From [Erwinia] mediterraneensis (GTDB lineage Bacteria; Pseudomonadota; Gammaproteobacteria; Enterobacterales; Enterobacteriaceae), in assembly GCF_900604315.1 (NCBI RefSeq), contig NZ_LR026978.1:3544013-3608012 (forward strand): DNA of 64,000 nt, given 5' to 3'. Both the position numbers and the translations under genes were made by a program. Shown in pieces: positions 1 through 9,699 of the stretch (the first letter of the stretch is position 1; every line of letters begins with the position of its first letter). The notes beneath the pieces are model-generated. The model worked only from the letters and a program-made list of their open reading frames with translations, had not been told where the DNA came from and searched no databases.

Positions 1-824
<824 letters not shown>

Positions 825-1004
825 CAGTAAAAATCCGCCTTCATAGAAGGCGGCTTTGATTGTACCCCATAGGGGTGTACCAAAAACCTTAAAAAGCAGT
901 TTCTGCCTGTTCCGTAAGATTCAAATCCAGAGACGATACGGCAGAGCCAAAAACTTATTGATGACCACGCCCGCAGGACGTGGTTTTAAGCTGGCAATAA
1001 AAAA
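825..1004. repeat. Dispersed ~180-bp element, copy R1
   Basis: This stretch is nearly identical (about 7 mismatches in 180 positions by eye) to 60989-61190. Read on plus it holds a hairpin CCGCCTT/AAGGCGG (835-853), a CCCC..GGGG hairpin around 865-880, a TCTGCC..GGCAGA long-range pair, and a strong ACCACGCC/GGACGTGGT-type hairpin (about 963-983). Its right end is the A-run that serves as the T-tract of the topA terminator on the minus strand. There is no transposase, no evident terminal inverted repeat and no obvious target duplication. It could be a non-autonomous mobile element, with hairpin ends as in IS200/IS605 derivatives, or a structured RNA. The family is unidentified. Confidence 0.8.
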
Positions 1005-1022
1005 GCCAGCCCGAAGGCTGGC
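999..1022 (-). terminator. topA terminator
   Basis: Stem GCCAGCC/GGCTGGC with a CGAA loop (1005-1022), followed on the minus strand by six T residues. It lies 28 bases after the topA stop. The T-tract is also the end of repeat R1. GCTGGC at 990-995 inside the repeat can pair with the GCCAGC of this stem. Confidence 0.85.
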
Positions 1023-1049
1023 CTGATAAGGAAAATATAAGGCGTTAGC

Positions 1050-3647
1050 TTATTTTTTCACTTCCTGCCAGCGGCCGTCGATATAGAAGACGGACCAGCC
1101 TGTCGCTTTACCCTCTTTTTCCGAGGCGACATATTGCTGACGGGTTTTACGACTGAAGCGTACCAGCGTTTTATTGCCCTCCGGATCGACGGCAGGCGCC
1201 TCTGCCAGATACTTCAGTTTTTCCGGCAAACGATCGCTGAAGCGTTGCAACTCTTCCACCAGCGGCGCGCGGGTTTCACGCGATTTCGGGAAGGTGTTGG
1301 CAGCCAGGAACACCCCGGCAGCGCCATCGCGCAGAACAAAGTAAGCATCCGACTTCTCGCACGGCAGTTCCGGTAACGGCACCGGATCTTCTTTCGGCGG
1401 TGCGACTTCACCGTTGCGCAGGATCTTACGCGTATTTTTACAGTCGTCGTTGGTGCAGGCCATATACTTGCCGAAACGTCCCATTTTCAGGTGCATTTCT
1501 GAGCCGCATTTCTCACACTCCACCACCGGACCGTCATAACCTTTGATGCGGAATTCGCCCTGCTCAATTTCGTAACCTTCGCATTCCGGGTTGTTACCAC
1601 AGACGTGCAGTTTACGCTGGTTATCGATCAGATAACTGTCCATCGCCGTGCCGCATTTGCCGCAACGACGGCGGGCACGCAGAGCGTTAGTTTCAGCATC
1701 ATCCCCTTCCAGCACGTTCAGGACTTCGTTTTCCGGAATCAGGTTGATGGTCTGCTTACAACGCTCTTTCGGGGCCAGCGCATAGCCTGAACAACCAAGG
1801 AACACACCGGTGCTGGCAGTACGGATCCCCATTTTGCGCCCGCAGGTCGGGCAATCAATGGAGGTCAGCACCATCTGGTTGGGCTGCATGCCCCCCTCTT
1901 CCGGATCCTTTTCCGCCTGGCTCAGCTGCTGGCTGAAATCGGCAAAGAAGTTATCCAGGACCGCTTTCCACTCCGCATGATTATTCGCTACCTGGTCGAG
2001 GCTGTCTTCCATGTGCGCGGTAAAGTCGTAATTCATCAGATCGCGGAAATTTTCTTCCAGACGATCGGTGACAATTTCCCCCATCTTCTCAGCATAGAAG
2101 CGGCGGTTTTCAACCCGCACATAGCCACGATCCTGAATGGTAGAAATAATCGACGCATAGGTAGACGGACGGCCAATGCCACGCTTTTCCAGTTCACGCA
2201 CCAGCGAAGCTTCGCTGAAACGGGCCGGTGGTTTGGTGAAGTGCTGGCTCGGCACCAGTTGCTGCAGGTCGAGCTGTTCACCCACATTGACCGGCGGCAA
2301 GGTACGATCTTCATCATTTTTGCGCAGCGCAGGCATTACGCGGGTCCAGCCATCAAAACGCAGCGTACGGCCTTTTGCCTTCAGGCGGAAGTCGGCGGCG
2401 GCGACCGTCAGCGTGGTGGAATCATATTGCGCCGGCACCATCTGACAGGCCACAAACTGACGCCAGATCAGCTGATAGAGCTTCTGCGCGTCCGCTTCCA
2501 TATCTTTCAGTTTTTCCGCCTGCACATTCACATCAGAAGGACGGATCGCTTCGTGCGCTTCCTGAGAGTTCTCTTTGCTGGCGTAGGTGTTCGCCGATGA
2601 CGGCAGATATCTGGCGCCAAAGTTTTCATCTATATAGCCACGCGCCATTGCGATGGCATCCTGGCTCAGGTTTGTGGAATCGGTACGCATATAGGTGATA
2701 TGCCCCGCTTCGTATAACCGCTGCGCCATCATCATGGTTTTCTTTACGCCAAAGCCCAGGCGGGTACTGGCCGCCTGCTGCAGCGTAGAGGTAATAAAGG
2801 GAGCGCCAGGCTTGCTGCTGGTCGGTTTATCTTCCCGATCCACTACCTCGAAACGCGCTTTTTGTAACAGCGCCACGGCCGCCTGCGTTTGTTCGCCATT
2901 CACCGGACGGAACGCTTTCTCGCCCTGGTGAGTGACCTGCATCGGCAGCGCGTCTCCCTGCGGCGTAGTGAGCTCGGCATTCAGTTCCCAGTACTCTTCC
3001 GGAACGAAGGCTTTGATTTCACGTTCGCGTTCCACCACCAGTCGCACAGCGACCGACTGAACGCGGCCCGCAGAAAGGCCACGGGCAATTTTCTTCCACA
3101 GCAGGGGCGAAACCATATAGCCCACCACGCGGTCCATAAAGCGTCGTGCCTGCTGCGCATTAACACGGTCAATGTTCAGCTCGCCGGGCTGTTCAAACGC
3201 CTGACGAATCGCATTTTTGGTGATTTCGTTAAACACCACGCGGCTGAAGCGTTTGTCATCGCCGCCGATCACTTCCCGCAGGTGCCAGGCAATGGCTTCC
3301 CCTTCGCGGTCAAGGTCGGTAGCGAGATAGATGTGGTCGGCGCTGGCGGCCAACGCTTTCAGTTCAGAGACCACCTTTTCTTTACCCGGCAGAATCTGAT
3401 AATTCGCCTGCCAGCCATGATAGGGATCAACGCCCATACGACTGACCAGCGCCGCTTTTTCATCTTTTTTAACTTTTTTACCCGCTTTTCCGGGTGCCGC
3501 ATCAGCACTCTTTTTGGCGGTTGAACCACTGGTCGGCAAATCCCGGATATGACCGACGCTGGATTTCACCACGTAGTCATTGCCGAGGTATTTATTGATT
3601 GTTTTGGCTTTTGCCGGGGACTCAACGATAACGAGTGCTTTACCCAT
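1050..3647 (-). CDS. topA: DNA topoisomerase I
   Basis: Type IA topoisomerase that relaxes negative supercoils. Its 865 residues equal the E. coli length. The TOPRIM domain is at the N-terminus ([22 protein letters not shown], then the acidic [13 protein letters not shown]). The catalytic tyrosine lies in [12 protein letters not shown] near residue 320. The C-terminus has three four-cysteine zinc fingers (beginning [18 protein letters not shown] and CEKCGSEMH) and a basic tail. A lysine-rich insert (about residues 45-65) follows the first strand, as in relatives. The ATG at 3645-3647 is preceded by a purine-rich AAAGG site. A terminator directly follows the gene. Confidence 0.98.
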   Translation of the reverse strand: MGKALVIVESPAKAKTINKYLGNDYVVKSSVGHIRDLPTSGSTAKKSADAAPGKAGKKVKKDEKAALVSRMGVDPYHGWQANYQILPGKEKVVSELKALAASADHIYLATDLDREGEAIAWHLREVIGGDDKRFSRVVFNEITKNAIRQAFEQPGELNIDRVNAQQARRFMDRVVGYMVSPLLWKKIARGLSAGRVQSVAVRLVVEREREIKAFVPEEYWELNAELTTPQGDALPMQVTHQGEKAFRPVNGEQTQAAVALLQKARFEVVDREDKPTSSKPGAPFITSTLQQAASTRLGFGVKKTMMMAQRLYEAGHITYMRTDSTNLSQDAIAMARGYIDENFGARYLPSSANTYASKENSQEAHEAIRPSDVNVQAEKLKDMEADAQKLYQLIWRQFVACQMVPAQYDSTTLTVAAADFRLKAKGRTLRFDGWTRVMPALRKNDEDRTLPPVNVGEQLDLQQLVPSQHFTKPPARFSEASLVRELEKRGIGRPSTYASIISTIQDRGYVRVENRRFYAEKMGEIVTDRLEENFRDLMNYDFTAHMEDSLDQVANNHAEWKAVLDNFFADFSQQLSQAEKDPEEGGMQPNQMVLTSIDCPTCGRKMGIRTASTGVFLGCSGYALAPKERCKQTINLIPENEVLNVLEGDDAETNALRARRRCGKCGTAMDSYLIDNQRKLHVCGNNPECEGYEIEQGEFRIKGYDGPVVECEKCGSEMHLKMGRFGKYMACTNDDCKNTRKILRNGEVAPPKEDPVPLPELPCEKSDAYFVLRDGAAGVFLAANTFPKSRETRAPLVEELQRFSDRLPEKLKYLAEAPAVDPEGNKTLVRFSRKTRQQYVASEKEGKATGWSVFYIDGRWQEVKK

Positions 3648-4253
3648 AATAACCTTTACCTAATGAAAACGTCCTGATAAACGGGAGTGGATTAGATACC
3701 CAAAAACCCATCGGGTTCAATATTGCTGCGCCACTTTACTTTTTCAAGGCAGCAGGGTAAATCTCAGGCCAGATTGCATAAGCTTATGCAACTTTTTGAT
3801 TACAATCGCGTTTTCTATCTGACTTTATCACGCATCCTGGCGTAATCTCCCCAAATTCTGAATCGCCCACACTCTACCTGATAAAATACGTTACGCAACT
3901 TAATTAGCACTCTGTTTAATTTTTCGCCACTTTTTATCGTCAGAAGTTCAATTCAGCACAGGGAGCAACTGGCATGTAATATAGAAAGGTTTCGTCTGGT
4001 GTCAAAAAATGTTGAGCACTGTAAAGTTAAAACGAAGCCATTTGCACACCAGATTTAACTGGAAAATTCCCTGCGCCTGAAAAAATAATACCAATTATTT
4101 TATCGCTTTTCCCTCAGATAAGATGATGTAAAAACAAACCCTGAGGGACGTTTCACAACTTCGCTTTTCCTTAATAAAAGCCGTTACTGAAAACGATAAA
4201 CGCGCCCCTGTTTACCCGCTCTGTTTGCAGCATTCGCCGCTGACGTGCAGAGA
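3648..4253. other. topA upstream region, no gene seen
   Basis: About 600 bases between topA and the sohB terminator. E. coli carries the small gene yciN between these genes; no comparable ORF is present here. The stretch is A+T-rich and presumably holds the topA promoters, though I cannot assign one with confidence. It contains a perfect 18-bp palindrome at 3774-3791 and a CCCTCAG/CTGAGGG inverted repeat around 4111-4147. Confidence 0.6.
3774..3791. promoter_or_regulatory. Perfect 18-bp palindrome upstream of topA
   Basis: TTGCATAAGCTTATGCAA is a perfect inverted repeat without a loop, 127-144 bases upstream of the topA start. It is followed on plus by CTTTTTG. It could be an operator for a dimeric regulator. 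No family consensus I know fits well enough to name one. Confidence 0.4.
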
Positions 4254-4279
4254 TAAAAAAACCCGGCCAGAGCCGGGTT
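4254..4279 (-). terminator. sohB terminator
   Basis: Stem ACCCGGC/GCCGGGT with a short loop, followed on the minus strand by a run of seven T. It begins four bases after the sohB stop. Confidence 0.9.
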
Positions 4280-4283
4280 TGCA

Positions 4284-5330
4284 TTACGGCAGCGGCTTCT
4301 CGCCGCGCTGCCAAAATTTCAATACCAGCCGTTCTGCTACCGCCCCCATACTGTGGGTAAAGCGATCGATCATTTTTTTGCGTCGGGCATAACGCACGCC
4401 CAGCACATTATATGTTGCCATCTGGCTGATGATCAGTTCATCGCTGGTGCCAATCTCGTCGATCAGCCCCTTCGCCAGCGCCTGGCGGCCGAACCAGTAT
4501 TCCCCGGTCGCGACCTCCTCAATATTCAGCCCCGGCCGCATCTGATGGACAAAATCTTTAAACAGCACATGGGTTTCATTCAGATTTTCGCGGAATTTTT
4601 CCCGGCCTTCTTCCGTGTTCTCACCAAACATCGTCAGGGTACGCTTGTACTCGCCTGCCGTGTGCAGCTCAACCTCAATATCGTTGCGCTTCAGCAGCCG
4701 GTTGAAGTTAGGGATCTGCGCGACCACGCCGATGGAGCCGATGATGGAGAAAGGCGCAGCCACAATGCGGTCCGCGACACAGGCCATCATATAGCCGCCA
4801 CTGGCGGCCACTTTATCCACGGCCGCCGTCAGGCGTAACCCGTGGTCACGCAGACGCTGCAGCTGCGAGGCCGCCAGGCCGTAGCCATGTACGACGCCGC
4901 CCGGGCTCTCCAGACGCAGCAGCACCTCATCGCCAGGGACAGCCACGGCGAGCACTGCCGAAACCTCTTCGCGCAGCGAGGCGACTTCTGCCGCATCCAC
5001 GCTGCCGCGAAAATCGAGCACATAAAGCGTGGGCCGGGCTGCAGGAATGATCCCCTGCTTTGCCTGCAGTTTCTCCGCTTTCGTCCGCTCTTTTTCCTCT
5101 TTTTTATGCCGTTTAAGCCACTCTTTTTGCTCGTGCGGCTTCATCTTCGCCAGCAGAAGATCATCCTTCATATGCTGATACTCTTCGCCCAGATGGCTCA
5201 GCCGTAGCTGGCCGCTCTGACTGCGTTTACGCTGACTCAGGTTAACGATAATGAGCGCGATAGCGGCAATCGCCACCACCAGTGTTACCGCCTTCGCCAG
5301 AAATAATCCATACTGAAACAGTAAATCCAT
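4284..5330 (-). CDS. sohB: SohB, inner-membrane S49 family peptidase
   Basis: Signal-peptide-peptidase-like protease. In E. coli, multicopy sohB suppresses loss of HtrA/DegP. An N-terminal membrane anchor (residues 5-30) is followed by a charged Lys/Glu-rich linker (about 65-95) and then the S49 domain. The catalytic serine is S178 in AASGGYMM; the likely catalytic lysine is near 229 in GEYKRTL. Its 348 residues match the family length. It is monocistronic, with its own terminator. Confidence 0.95.
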   Translation of the reverse strand: MDLLFQYGLFLAKAVTLVVAIAAIALIIVNLSQRKRSQSGQLRLSHLGEEYQHMKDDLLLAKMKPHEQKEWLKRHKKEEKERTKAEKLQAKQGIIPAARPTLYVLDFRGSVDAAEVASLREEVSAVLAVAVPGDEVLLRLESPGGVVHGYGLAASQLQRLRDHGLRLTAAVDKVAASGGYMMACVADRIVAAPFSIIGSIGVVAQIPNFNRLLKRNDIEVELHTAGEYKRTLTMFGENTEEGREKFRENLNETHVLFKDFVHQMRPGLNIEEVATGEYWFGRQALAKGLIDEIGTSDELIISQMATYNVLGVRYARRKKMIDRFTHSMGAVAERLVLKFWQRGEKPLP

Positions 5331-5507
5331 TCCGCCGCCTTATTAAACAGTGAATTAGAGCAAGCCGTTAGTTTACCGGCTTCACAGCCATTCGTCGCCT
5401 GAATTGCCAGCAGCTGGCACAGAATGCGCCTGCCGGTGATTGCACCTGAAGAAGAAATCAGGCATAAAGCCCCAAAGTATCTCAGACCTTTGTTAAAGGA
5501 TATCGCT

Positions 5508-6269
5508 GTGCACTATCAACCAAAAAGCGATCTGCTTACCAATCGCATCATCCTCGTGACCGGTGCTTCCGACGGCATTGGCCGTGAAGCCGCGCTGACC
5601 TACGCCCGTTATGGCGCCGAGGTCATCCTGCTGGGACGAAACCTGGAAAAACTGCAGGCGGTCGAACGTGCCATCAGTCAGTTAAACGCGCGTCCGGCGC
5701 GCAGCTTTACTCTGGATCTCTCCAGCGCCACGCCGGAGAGCTGTCAGCAGCTGGCGCAGGCGATTGGCGACCAGGTGCCCCGTCTTGATGGTGTGCTGCA
5801 CAACGCCGGTATTCTGGGCGATATCGTTCCGCTGGCGGAACTGGATCCCCGGGTCTGGGGCGAAGTGATGCAGATCAACCTTGATGCGACCTTTTACCTT
5901 ACCCAGGCCCTGCTGCCTCTGCTACTCAAATCCGCTGCCGGCTCGCTGGTTTTCACCACCTCCAGCGTTGGTCGCGAAGGACGTGCGGGCTGGGGAGCGT
6001 ACGCGGTGTCGAAATTCGCTACCGAAGGCATGATGCAGGTGCTGGCCGATGAGTATAAAAATCGCCATTTACGGGTGAACTGCATTAACCCGGGCGGTAC
6101 ACGCACCAAAATGCGCGCCAGCGCCTTCCCGGAAGAGGATGCCAGCAAGCTGAAAACGCCAGCGGATCTGATGCCCCTTTATCTCTATCTGATGGGCGAT
6201 GACAGCCGACGCAAGACGGGCATCAGCTTTGATGCGCAGCCCGGCAGAAAACCGGGGCCCGCTGAATAA
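5508..6269 (+). CDS. yciK: YciK, short-chain dehydrogenase/reductase
   Basis: Predicted NAD(P)-dependent oxidoreductase of the SDR family; substrate unknown. The nucleotide-binding motif TGASDGIG is at residues 18-25, NAG in VLHNAGILG, and the active-site YxxxK in WGAYAVSKF. I place the start at GTG 5508. That gives a 253-residue protein beginning VHYQPKSDLL, matching E. coli YciK (MHYQPK), with an AAAGGA site seven bases upstream. The longer in-frame ORF from 5424 adds 28 unconserved residues. The stop overlaps the btuR ATG by one base, so the two genes are translationally coupled. Confidence 0.93.
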   Translation: MHYQPKSDLLTNRIILVTGASDGIGREAALTYARYGAEVILLGRNLEKLQAVERAISQLNARPARSFTLDLSSATPESCQQLAQAIGDQVPRLDGVLHNAGILGDIVPLAELDPRVWGEVMQINLDATFYLTQALLPLLLKSAAGSLVFTTSSVGREGRAGWGAYAVSKFATEGMMQVLADEYKNRHLRVNCINPGGTRTKMRASAFPEEDASKLKTPADLMPLYLYLMGDDSRRKTGISFDAQPGRKPGPAE

Positions 6270-6859
6270 TGCAGGATGATCGCCATAAGCAGCGCCAGCA
6301 GCGGCTGAAAGAACAGGTGGATGCGCGCATCGCTGCCGCTGATCAACAGCGCGGCATCATGATGGTATTTACCGGAAACGGCAAAGGGAAAACCACCGCC
6401 GCCTTTGGCACTGCTCTGCGTGCGGTGGGACATGGCAAGAAAGTCGGCGCGATTCAGTTTATCAAAGGGGAATGGCCCAACGGGGAGCGTAACCTGCTGG
6501 CGCAGCACGGCGTCGAGTTTCAGGTAATGGCGACAGGTTTTACCTGGGAAACCCAGAACCGGCAGAGTGACACCGAGGCCTGTCTGGCGGTGTGGCAGCA
6601 TGCCGAACGCATGCTGGCCGATGCCGATCTCGATCTGGTAATCCTGGATGAAATTACCTATATGGTCACGATGGATTACCTGCCGCTGGAGCGGCTGATG
6701 GCGGCACTCAGCCAGCGCCCGGCGCAGCAAAACGTAATTCTGACTGGCCGCGGCTGTCACCGGCAATTAATGGAGATGGCGGATACGGTCACTGAGATGC
6801 GTCCGGTTAAGCACGCGTTTGATGCAGGCATTCAGGCACAACAGGGCATTGACTGGTAG
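6269..6859 (+). CDS. btuR: BtuR, corrinoid adenosyltransferase
   Basis: Cob(I)yrinic acid a,c-diamide adenosyltransferase (CobA/CobO type). It transfers the 5'-deoxyadenosyl group of ATP to cobalt in cobamide synthesis and salvage. The P-loop GNGKGKT is at residues 36-42 and the acidic VILDEITYMV follows in the middle. Its 196 residues equal E. coli BtuR. It overlaps the yciK stop (TAATG), as in E. coli, so the two are one operon. Confidence 0.96.
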   Translation: MQDDRHKQRQQRLKEQVDARIAAADQQRGIMMVFTGNGKGKTTAAFGTALRAVGHGKKVGAIQFIKGEWPNGERNLLAQHGVEFQVMATGFTWETQNRQSDTEACLAVWQHAERMLADADLDLVILDEITYMVTMDYLPLERLMAALSQRPAQQNVILTGRGCHRQLMEMADTVTEMRPVKHAFDAGIQAQQGIDW

Positions 6860-6868
6860 CAGGAAACT

Positions 6869-6891
6869 GCGCAGCCGTCTGGCGGCTGCGC
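6869..6891. terminator. Hairpin between btuR and rluB
   Basis: Nine-base-pair stem GCGCAGCCG/CGGCTGCGC with a five-base loop between convergent genes. There is no good T-run on either side, so termination strength is uncertain. Confidence 0.55.
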
Positions 6892-6898
6892 GGCCTCG

Positions 6899-7765
6899 TT
6901 AGCTGCGTTTACTGCTGCGGCGCGCCCCGCTCACCTGGCTGTGACGTTTCACGGCCCGACGAATCTGGTTCGCTTTGGTACGACGACGATCTTTTTCCAC
7001 CGCCAGTTTGGTCACGGTCTCTTCTTTCATCTCCACCAGGGTGCGTAAATAGTTCACCGCAGCGAGATCCAGCTCCATCCAGCCGCCACGCGGCAGTCCT
7101 TTTGGCAGAGAGATATCCCCGTAGCGTACACGGATCAGTCGGCTCACCTGCACGCCCACCGCTTCCCACAGACGACGCACTTCACGATTACGTCCTTCGG
7201 TCAGTGTCACATTATACCACTGGTTGATGCCTTCGCCGCCGCCAAACTTAATAGTTTTGAACGCCGCCGGACCATCTTCCAGCTGCACGCCACGGCTGAG
7301 CTGACGCACTTTGTCGTTATCCACTTCGCCAAATACGCGTACCGCATATTCACGTTCAACTTCCCGACTCGGGTGCATCAGACGGTTGGCCAGTTCGCCA
7401 TCGGTGGTGAACAGCATCAGACCGCAGGTATTCACGTCCAGACGTCCTACCGCAATCCAGCGTGAACCACGCAGTTTTGGCAGGCGATCAAACACCGTGG
7501 GGCGTCCTTCCGGATCGTTACGCGTACAGAGTTCGCCTTCCGGTTTGTAATAGGCCAGCACGCGGCACACTTCGGTGGCGGATTCCGCAATTGATACCAG
7601 ATGACCGTCGATACGGATTTTCAGGGACTTGCTGGGTTCGATACGATCGCCCAGGGTGGCGAGTTTGCCATCCACACTGACACGACCCGCAGAAATCATC
7701 GCTTCGATTTCGCGACGCGAGCCGTGACCGGCGCGCGCTAAAACTTTTTGTAATTTTTCGCTCAT
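6899..7765 (-). CDS. rluB: RluB, 23S rRNA pseudouridine(2605) synthase
   Basis: Isomerises U2605 of 23S rRNA. An S4 RNA-binding domain lies at residues 3-60 ([18 protein letters not shown]). The RsuA/RluB catalytic domain carries the nucleophile D110 in [10 protein letters not shown], and RNREVRRLW follows further on. The C-terminus is a basic tail. Its 288 residues match E. coli YciL/RluB. It converges on btuR, as in E. coli. Confidence 0.96.
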   Translation of the reverse strand: MSEKLQKVLARAGHGSRREIEAMISAGRVSVDGKLATLGDRIEPSKSLKIRIDGHLVSIAESATEVCRVLAYYKPEGELCTRNDPEGRPTVFDRLPKLRGSRWIAVGRLDVNTCGLMLFTTDGELANRLMHPSREVEREYAVRVFGEVDNDKVRQLSRGVQLEDGPAAFKTIKFGGGEGINQWYNVTLTEGRNREVRRLWEAVGVQVSRLIRVRYGDISLPKGLPRGGWMELDLAAVNYLRTLVEMKEETVTKLAVEKDRRRTKANQIRRAVKRHSQVSGARRSSKRS

Positions 7766-8409
7766 TGAGCTGCCTCGCTGTCGCCTTCACAGGCGTCGTG
7801 GTAATGAACAGAGTTGTCAGGGATTACCAGCCCCTGACCAGATAATCGGCATGGCTGATGCGCGTGGCACCGGCAAATGCGAGTTGACCGGCTATTCTAC
7901 ACCACTCCTTCCGCTTCTGGACATCTTTTCCTGAGATTGTCGCTGAGATAAATCGGCCAGGCAGGTTCACGTTAACCCAGTCTGCGCCGAAAAAGCTGGA
8001 CATCCTCTGCCATTTCCCGCTACATCAGTATTTTATCTGGCACATTTCCGTTAGATCATGGCTGATACAGCGGTATAAATAAATTACCCCGTTTTTTCAC
8101 ATCGGGATTGAATTAAGGCGCTATTTTTTGTGTTATTTAATCGCCGCCGCCTGCCCTTAATTGTCTGGTTATAAAAGTTGTGTAGAATTCTTTTCCATGC
8201 CAAAGGTCGCGCCTGAATATGACTCAGTCATGCTTTAGCGCATACCTAAAATAAAGGCTTTGATCCTTAAGGTTAAATTTAAAATTTATTCTAAAAACAA
8301 GCGGCGTATAACGGACGCCTGCGCCACTCCTGCTTAGGGATGAGCTGGCATTAGTATGTCAATTTCTTCACCAGGAAATTTAACGACATGCTTATTAAAA
8401 GTTAATATC
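7766..8409. other. Intergenic region between rluB and the lipoprotein gene
   Basis: About 640 non-coding bases whose second half (8080-8400) is clearly more A+T-rich than its surroundings. It separates divergent genes, so both promoters should lie here. A weak candidate for the plus gene is TTGATC near 8260. ATGACTCAGTCAT (8219-8231) is a 13-bp palindrome of unknown meaning. The rluB-yciO adjacency of E. coli is interrupted here, so the stretch may have come with the accessory gene. Confidence 0.5.
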
Positions 8410-9057
8410 ATGAAAAAAATCGCTTTATTATCAGCGCTCGCGGTGCTGGCGCTGAGCGGTTGCTCTGTGGGCCAGACCCGCTACAGCCGGGATGCGCTGC
8501 AGCATGTCGACATGAGCGTAACCGGCATTCCGACGATTTTAGGTCTGGGCACCCTGGGCACCAGCATTCCTGTTACCCCGCAATATAGTCTGACCGCTGC
8601 GCATGTGGCGAAATATGCCGTTCAGCGCGTTAAAGCCTGGCACCCTTATTGCGATATCGCCCTTATTTATCATAAAAATGATGCTGATACTCTGGCCCGA
8701 TTTCGCAGCAGTGAGATCGGCGATCGGGTAAAGATGTATGGTTACAGTTTTATTTCCGCCCTGCCGGTTGAATCGTCGGGCGTTAATCTGGCGCGCACCG
8801 CTATTCGCAATCGCTGGAATAAAAGCCCTTGCCTGGCGATGGCGTCAAATGCGGGGGTGGTACAGGGCATGTCGGGCGGCGGCGTTTATAACGCAGACGC
8901 AACGCTGAGCGGAGTGATTGTCGGCTACAGCAACGAGATTAAGCAGCGCCGCAACGGGAAAGTAATATTGAAAGATGTCTCGCTCTATATTCCCTACGCC
9001 GATTTCAAAAACTGGCTGGAAGAGAATCTCGGTCAGACACCCGCCACAGGTGTCTGA
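8410..9057 (+). CDS. Trypsin-like serine protease lipoprotein (unnamed)
   Basis: Predicted secreted, lipid-anchored protease of the chymotrypsin (S1) fold; substrate unknown. From ATG 8410 the signal peptide MKKIALLSALAVLALSGC ends in a lipobox with C18. Serine at +2 suggests the outer membrane. A complete triad is visible: H65 in LTAAHV, D82 in CDIAL and S155 in GMSGGG. At 215 residues it is a minimal protease domain with no PDZ. I prefer this start because it opens the lipoprotein signal; the ORF extends to 8356 with no recognisable signal. The ribosome binding site is poor. The gene sits between rluB and yciO, which adjoin in E. coli, so it is an accessory insertion. Confidence 0.75.
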   Translation: MKKIALLSALAVLALSGCSVGQTRYSRDALQHVDMSVTGIPTILGLGTLGTSIPVTPQYSLTAAHVAKYAVQRVKAWHPYCDIALIYHKNDADTLARFRSSEIGDRVKMYGYSFISALPVESSGVNLARTAIRNRWNKSPCLAMASNAGVVQGMSGGGVYNADATLSGVIVGYSNEIKQRRNGKVILKDVSLYIPYADFKNWLEENLGQTPATGV

Positions 9058-9058
9058 C
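9032..9058. terminator. Hairpin overlapping the protease gene's 3' end
   Basis: Ten-base-pair stem GTCAGACACC/GGTGTCTGAC with a seven-base loop. Its right arm contains the TGA stop of the lipoprotein gene. No T-run follows; it lies between convergent genes. Confidence 0.5.
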
Positions 9059-9066
9059 TGCAAACA

Positions 9067-9687
9067 TCACTGGAAGGGGCGCGTGTCTCCGACACCGGCA
9101 CGCACGATCACCGGCGAGTCATCGGTCAGATCCACCACCGTGGTGGGTTGCTGACCGAGCGTCCCGCCATGCATGATCAGATCGACCTGTTTGCCGATAC
9201 TCATCTGGATCTCCTCCGGGTCCGACTCGGTAAAGTCATTGCCCGGCAGCATCAGCGAGGTCGACATCATAGGCGCATTCAGCGCCTCCAGCAGCGCCAG
9301 CGCGACCGGGTTGGAGGGCACGCGCAGACCGATCGTTTTACGCTTCTCGTTCATCAGACGGCGCGGTACTTCTTTGGTCGCCTTCAGGATAAAGGTGTAG
9401 CTGCCTGGGGTATTGTTTTTAATCAGACGGAAAGCGCTGTTGTCGACGTGAGAATAAATGGACAATTCCGACAAATCACGACACATCAGCGTGAAATTAT
9501 GCTGTTCATCCAGCTGGCGAATACGGCAGATACGCTCCATGGCGTTTTTTTCTTCAAGCCGACAACCCAGCGCATATCCCGAATCGGTCGGATAGACAAT
9601 CACACTGCCTTTGTTCAGATAATCCACCGCCTGTTTGATCAGGCGCGGTTGGGGATTATCGGGATGGATATGAAATAATTGACTCAT
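9067..9687 (-). CDS. yciO: YciO, YrdC/Sua5-like protein
   Basis: Paralogue of the L-threonylcarbamoyladenylate synthase TsaC; its exact cellular substrate is uncertain. The YrdC fold signature is visible (GSVIVYPTDSGYALGC near residue 28; RTIGLRVPSN-like KTIGLRVPSNP). Its 206 residues equal E. coli YciO. The gene follows trpH by 12 bases on the same strand, so the two are probably co-transcribed, divergently from the trp operon. Confidence 0.93.
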   Translation of the reverse strand: MSQLFHIHPDNPQPRLIKQAVDYLNKGSVIVYPTDSGYALGCRLEEKNAMERICRIRQLDEQHNFTLMCRDLSELSIYSHVDNSAFRLIKNNTPGSYTFILKATKEVPRRLMNEKRKTIGLRVPSNPVALALLEALNAPMMSTSLMLPGNDFTESDPEEIQMSIGKQVDLIMHGGTLGQQPTTVVDLTDDSPVIVRAGVGDTRPFQ

Positions 9688-9699
9688 AAAAACCTCGTG

